From Stutzerimonas stutzeri (GTDB taxonomy: Bacteria > Pseudomonadota > Gammaproteobacteria > Pseudomonadales > Pseudomonadaceae), in NCBI RefSeq assembly GCF_015291885.1, contig NZ_CP036186.1:4106001-4170000 (forward strand): a DNA stretch of 64,000 nucleotides, given 5' to 3'. Positions within the stretch are counted from its first letter, which is position 1. Every line of letters starts with the position of its first letter. A program made the translations under genes and the position numbers. Of this stretch, positions 60,586-64,000 are shown one piece after another. Under the pieces are notes generated by a model. The model was not told where the DNA came from and ran no database searches. It saw nothing but the letters and a program-made list of their open reading frames with translations.

Positions 60586-61380
60586 ATGGCCGCTGTTCAT
60601 CCCAACCCGGCCGGCGACGCCGAGCGGGACGCACCCGTGATGCTCTCTGCCCGAGGTCTGCGCAAGGAGTTCGGTGGATTCGTCGCGGTCAACAATGTCG
60701 ATCTGGACGTGCGCCATGCACGGGTGCACGCCCTGATTGGCCCCAACGGCGCGGGCAAGACCACGGTGTTCAACCTGCTGACCAAGTTCCTGCAGCCCAC
60801 CGCCGGAACCATTCGCCTGCTCGACCATGACATCACCCGTACCGACCCGGCCAAGGTGGCGCGCATGGGCCTGGTGCGCTCGTTCCAGATTTCCGCGGTA
60901 TTCCCGCACCTCTCCGTCCTGGACAACGTGCGCGTTGCTCTGCAGCGCCCGGGCGGGCTGGCCACCCAATTCTGGCTGCCGATGCGCTCGCTCAACCGGC
61001 TCAACGAGCGCGCTATGCAGCTGATCGAATCGGTTGGCCTGGCCGACAAGCGCAACGAGTTGGCCGCCGATCTCTCCTACGGACGCAAGCGCGTGCTGGA
61101 GATCGCCACCACCCTCGCGCTGGAGCCCAAGGTGCTGCTGCTGGACGAACCTATGGCCGGCATGGGCCACGAAGACGTGCACGTGGTGGCAGAGATCATC
61201 CGCGGGGTCGCCACCCAGCGCGCGGTGCTGATGGTCGAGCACAACCTCAAGGTGGTGGCCGACCTCTGCCATCAGGTGACGGTGTTGCAGCGCGGCGAAA
61301 TTCTTACCTCCGGCGACTACCGCACCGTCAGCCAGGACGAGCGCGTGCGCGTGGCCTACATGGGGACCGACGATGACTGA
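60586..61380 (+). CDS. ABC transporter ATP-binding protein, LivG type
   Basis: A 264-aa ATPase from ATG 60586 (a GTG at 60580, overlapping the previous stop, is an alternative start). Walker A is GPNGAGKTT, the signature LSYGRKRVLEIA, Walker B VLLLDEPMAGMG, and the switch His lies in VEHN. The signature differs slightly from the usual LSYGQQRR. It overlaps the next gene by 8 bases. Confidence 0.93.
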   Translation: MAAVHPNPAGDAERDAPVMLSARGLRKEFGGFVAVNNVDLDVRHARVHALIGPNGAGKTTVFNLLTKFLQPTAGTIRLLDHDITRTDPAKVARMGLVRSFQISAVFPHLSVLDNVRVALQRPGGLATQFWLPMRSLNRLNERAMQLIESVGLADKRNELAADLSYGRKRVLEIATTLALEPKVLLLDEPMAGMGHEDVHVVAEIIRGVATQRAVLMVEHNLKVVADLCHQVTVLQRGEILTSGDYRTVSQDERVRVAYMGTDDD

Positions 61381-62077
61381 ACCCCTGCTCAGCGTGCGCG
61401 ACCTCAACGCCTGGTATGGCGAAAGCCATGCCCTGCATGGCATCGACCTCGACGTGCACCAGGGCGAGACGGTGACCCTGCTCGGCCGTAACGGCGTAGG
61501 CAAGACCACCGCGCTGCGCTCGATCGTCGGGATCATCCGCAAGCGCAGCGGGACGATCCGCTTCGACGGCAAGGACATGCTGCGAGTACCGCTGCACCGC
61601 ACCGCCCGCCACGGCATCGGCTACGTGCCGGAGGAGCGCGGCATTTTCTCCACGCTTACCGTCGAGGAGAACCTCACCCTGCCGCCGGTGATCGCCAAGG
61701 GCGGCATGACCCTGACTGAGATCTACCAGCTATTTCCCAACCTTGAGGAACGCCGCAAGAGCCCGGGCACCAAGCTTTCTGGTGGCGAGCAGCAGATGCT
61801 GGCCATGGCGCGCATCCTGCGCACGGGTGCCAAGCTGCTGCTGCTCGACGAGCCCACCGAAGGCCTGGCGCCGGTGATCATCCAGCGCATCGGCGAGGTG
61901 CTGCAGACACTCAAGCAGCGCGGCATGACCATCCTGCTGGTGGAACAGAACTTCCGCTTCGCCAGCAAGGTGGCCGACCGCTTCTACGTGGTCGACCACG
62001 GCATGGTCATCGATACCTTCGACGTCGCCGATCTGCCCGGCCGCATGATCATGCTCAACGAAGCCCTGGGGGTCTGA
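61373..62077 (+). CDS. ABC transporter ATP-binding protein, LivF type
   Basis: A 234-aa ATPase with Walker A GRNGVGKTT, signature LSGGEQQMLAMARIL, Walker B LLLLDEPTEGLAP and switch motif VEQNFRFA. It overlaps the upstream ATPase gene by 8 bases and the downstream permease by one base, so all are translationally coupled. Confidence 0.94.
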   Translation: MTEPLLSVRDLNAWYGESHALHGIDLDVHQGETVTLLGRNGVGKTTALRSIVGIIRKRSGTIRFDGKDMLRVPLHRTARHGIGYVPEERGIFSTLTVEENLTLPPVIAKGGMTLTEIYQLFPNLEERRKSPGTKLSGGEQQMLAMARILRTGAKLLLLDEPTEGLAPVIIQRIGEVLQTLKQRGMTILLVEQNFRFASKVADRFYVVDHGMVIDTFDVADLPGRMIMLNEALGV

Positions 62078-62964
62078 TGACGACGATTTTCGATGTGCCG
62101 ATCCAGGCGTTTCTCGGCCAGCTCCTGATCGGCCTGATCAATGGCTCGTTCTACGCCATGCTCAGCCTGGGCCTGGCAATCATCTTCGGCATGCTGAAGA
62201 TCATCAACTTCGCCCACGGTGCGCAGTACATGATCGGCGCCTTCGCCGGCTACCTGCTGCTGGCGACCCTGGGCATCAGCTACTGGCCGGCGCTGATCCT
62301 TGCGCCGATCATCGTCGGCCTGTGCAGCGCGGTGATCGAACGCCTGGCGCTGTCGCGGCTGTACAACCTCGACCACCTCTACAGCCTGCTCTTCACCTTC
62401 GGCCTGGCGCTCGCCCTGGAGGGCGCCTTCCGCTACTTCTACGGCTCCTCCGGGCAACCCTATGCGGTGCCCAAGGAGCTGGCCGGCGGCTACAACCTGG
62501 GCTTCATGTTCCTGCCCAAGTACCGCGCCTGGGTGGTGCTGGCCTCGCTGGTGATCTGCATCGCCAGCTGGCTGCTGATCGAGAAGACCAAGCTCGGCGC
62601 CTACCTGCGGGCCGCCACCGAGAACCCGACGCTGGTGCGCACCTTCGGCATCAACGTGCCGCTGCTGCTGACCTTCACCTACGGCATGGGCGCGGCGCTG
62701 GCCGGGCTGGCCGGCATACTCGCCGCGCCGATCTACCAGGTCAGCCCGCTGATGGGCTCGAACCTGATCATCGTGGTGTTCGCCGTTGTCGTGGTCGGCG
62801 GCATGGGCTCGATTCTCGGCGCGATCATCACCGGCTACATGCTCGGCATTCTCGAGGGCCTGACCAAGGTGTTCTATCCGGAGGCTTCCAACATCGTGAT
62901 CTTCGTGATCATGGCGATCGTGCTGCTGGTACGCCCGGCCGGTCTGATGGGGAGGGACGCCTGA
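62077..62964 (+). CDS. ABC transporter permease, LivH type
   Basis: A 295-aa inner-membrane protein with about eight hydrophobic segments. Family blocks are LINGSFYAMLSLGLAIIFGMLKIINFAHG and the cytoplasmic coupling helix region RAATENPTLVRTFGINV. It overlaps the next permease gene by one base. Confidence 0.93.
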   Translation: MTTIFDVPIQAFLGQLLIGLINGSFYAMLSLGLAIIFGMLKIINFAHGAQYMIGAFAGYLLLATLGISYWPALILAPIIVGLCSAVIERLALSRLYNLDHLYSLLFTFGLALALEGAFRYFYGSSGQPYAVPKELAGGYNLGFMFLPKYRAWVVLASLVICIASWLLIEKTKLGAYLRAATENPTLVRTFGINVPLLLTFTYGMGAALAGLAGILAAPIYQVSPLMGSNLIIVVFAVVVVGGMGSILGAIITGYMLGILEGLTKVFYPEASNIVIFVIMAIVLLVRPAGLMGRDA

Positions 62965-63950
62965 TGAACAGCCAGCTGAGCGTCACCCCGACCACCAAAC
63001 GCCCGCTGCTGCGCCTGGAAACCGTGCTGATCCTGATCGGCGTGGTCGCCCTGGCGCTGGCGCCTTTCTACTTCTATCCGATCTTCCTGATGAAGGTGCT
63101 GTGCTTCGCCCTGTTCGCCTGCGCCTTCAACCTGCTGCTCGGCTACACCGGCATTCTCTCCTTCGGCCACGCAGCGTTCTTCGGTGGCGCTGCCTATTTC
63201 ACGGCCCATGCGGTCAAGGAGTGGGGGCTATCGCCGGAGTTGGGCATTCTGGTCGGCGTCGCAGGTGCGGCGTTTCTCGGGCTGATAATCGGCTTTCTGG
63301 CGATTCGCCGGCAGGGCATCTACTCGACGATGATCACCCTGGCGCTGTCGCAGATGTTCTTCTTCTTCTGCCTGCAGGCCTCGTTCACCCATGGCGAAGA
63401 CGGTATTCAGAACATCCCGCGCGGGCACCTGTTCGGCCTGATCGATCTCGAGGAGCCGCTGTACATGTACTTCTTCGTGCTCTCGGTATTCCTCGCCGGC
63501 ATGCTGCTGATCTGGCGGGTGATCCATTCGCCGTACGGCATGATCCTGCGCTCGATCCGCGAGAACGAGAACCGCGCCATTTCTCTGGGCTATTCGGTGT
63601 CGCGCTACAAGCTCGGCGCCTTCGTGATGTCCGCCGCGCTGGCGGGACTGGCCGGCGGCCTGAAGGCGCTGGTGTTCCAGTTCGCCACGCTGACCGACGT
63701 CAGCTGGCAGATGTCCGGCGAGGTGGTACTGATGACCCTGCTCGGCGGCATTGGAACGCTGGTCGGCCCGGTTTTTGGCGCGGCACTTGTGACCACGCTG
63801 GGCAACTACTTCGCCACTTCCGAGCTGCCGGTCACGCTGGTCACCGGCATCATCTTCATGGTCTGCGTACTGGTGTTCCGCCGCGGGATGATCGGCGAGT
63901 TCTATGCCTCCCGGCTGGGCAAGAAGCTGCAGCGGCGCCCCGAGGACTGA
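62964..63950 (+). CDS. ABC transporter permease, LivM type
   Basis: A 328-aa inner-membrane permease from ATG 62964 (MNSQLSVTPTTKRP), with about nine hydrophobic segments and the LivM motifs FNLLLGYTGILSFGHAAFFG and SIRENENRAISLGYSV. Last gene of the set SBP-G-F-H-M. GGGAGGG lies 10 bases upstream. Confidence 0.93.
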   Translation: MNSQLSVTPTTKRPLLRLETVLILIGVVALALAPFYFYPIFLMKVLCFALFACAFNLLLGYTGILSFGHAAFFGGAAYFTAHAVKEWGLSPELGILVGVAGAAFLGLIIGFLAIRRQGIYSTMITLALSQMFFFFCLQASFTHGEDGIQNIPRGHLFGLIDLEEPLYMYFFVLSVFLAGMLLIWRVIHSPYGMILRSIRENENRAISLGYSVSRYKLGAFVMSAALAGLAGGLKALVFQFATLTDVSWQMSGEVVLMTLLGGIGTLVGPVFGAALVTTLGNYFATSELPVTLVTGIIFMVCVLVFRRGMIGEFYASRLGKKLQRRPED

Positions 63951-63955
63951 CGTTC

Positions 63956-64000
63956 TCAGCCGGCGGACTCGAGCAGCTCGTGCAGTTCGACGAACTGCTG
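63956..64000 (-). CDS. C-terminal end of a minus-strand gene cut by the right edge
   Basis: A TGA stop at 63956-63958 closes a frame that is open to the edge and reads QQFVELHELLESAG. The distance of 5 bases from the permease stop and the amphipathic character suggest a real convergent gene, but 14 residues are too few to name it. Confidence 0.35.
   Translation of the reverse strand, partial: QQFVELHELLESAG

Overview
The window is chromosomal DNA of a high-GC gammaproteobacterium, almost certainly a Pseudomonas or Stutzerimonas (P. stutzeri-like) species. The evidence is the order of core genes: coaBC-dut-algC-argB, pyrE/crc, rph/yicC-gmk-rpoZ-spoT-ridA, and HU-rubredoxin reductase-rubredoxin-glc-ubiCA-phoBR, which is the order I recall from P. 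aeruginosa PAO1. Crc, the long-form AlgC and the chorismate lyase/UbiA/PhoBR string are all Pseudomonas-type. I see no rRNA, tRNA, CRISPR array, insertion sequence, integrase or prophage.

Layout. 1-8.9 kb: a PLD-type lipoprotein cut by the left edge, a secreted hypothetical protein, an Mpo1-like membrane protein, a chemoreceptor with a C-terminal sensor, a 3-hydroxyacyl-CoA dehydrogenase divergent from a thioesterase/membrane-protein pair, and radC. 9.0-14.3 kb: coaBC, dut, long algC, argB and a strong terminator. 14.3-24 kb: a DUF3360-like permease, a DUF4124 protein, pyrE/crc, rph, yicC, gmk, rpoZ, spoT (TTG start) and ridA. 24-37.8 kb: a more variable block with a FecR/OmpA pair, an orphan solute-binding protein, a divergent FtsH-type protease, a lemA-TPM-TPM operon, a LysR/quinone-reductase pair, the glutarate module gcdR/gcdH/CoA-transferase with a REP-like doublet inside it, and a Fic protein beside AT-rich DNA. 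38-49.8 kb: SCP2 protein, HU, rubredoxin reductase, a 55-aa rubredoxin and a complete E. coli-style glcDEFGBA operon with divergent glcC. 49.9-59 kb: ubiC, ubiA, phoB, phoR, a CorC-type transporter, an outer-membrane barrel, an M23 protein, a REC-PilZ regulator and a double-UspA protein. 59-64 kb: a branched-chain-type ABC transporter in the order SBP-G-F-H-M, and the tail of a minus-strand gene.

How the parts work together. The glc cluster imports glycolate (GlcA), oxidises it to glyoxylate (GlcDEF) and condenses that with acetyl-CoA (GlcB). Two identical 15-bp palindromes between glcD and glcC are the likely GlcC operators. The gcd genes convert glutarate to glutaryl-CoA and then crotonyl-CoA, and the dehydrogenase at 4.8-6.3 kb could feed into the same kind of beta-oxidation. 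PhoB/PhoR has a good Pho box. The catabolite-repression gene crc lies here together with several A-rich AAN-repeat leaders of the kind bound by Hfq/Crc; the clearest, six AAN triplets, is in the long leader of the ABC transporter.

No single locus stands out as a clearly new multi-gene system. The best leads are the AAN-repeat leader at 59.1 kb, the divergent FtsH paralogue, the GlcC and GcdR dyads, the M23 protein lacking a zinc ligand, and the two-protein output of algC.
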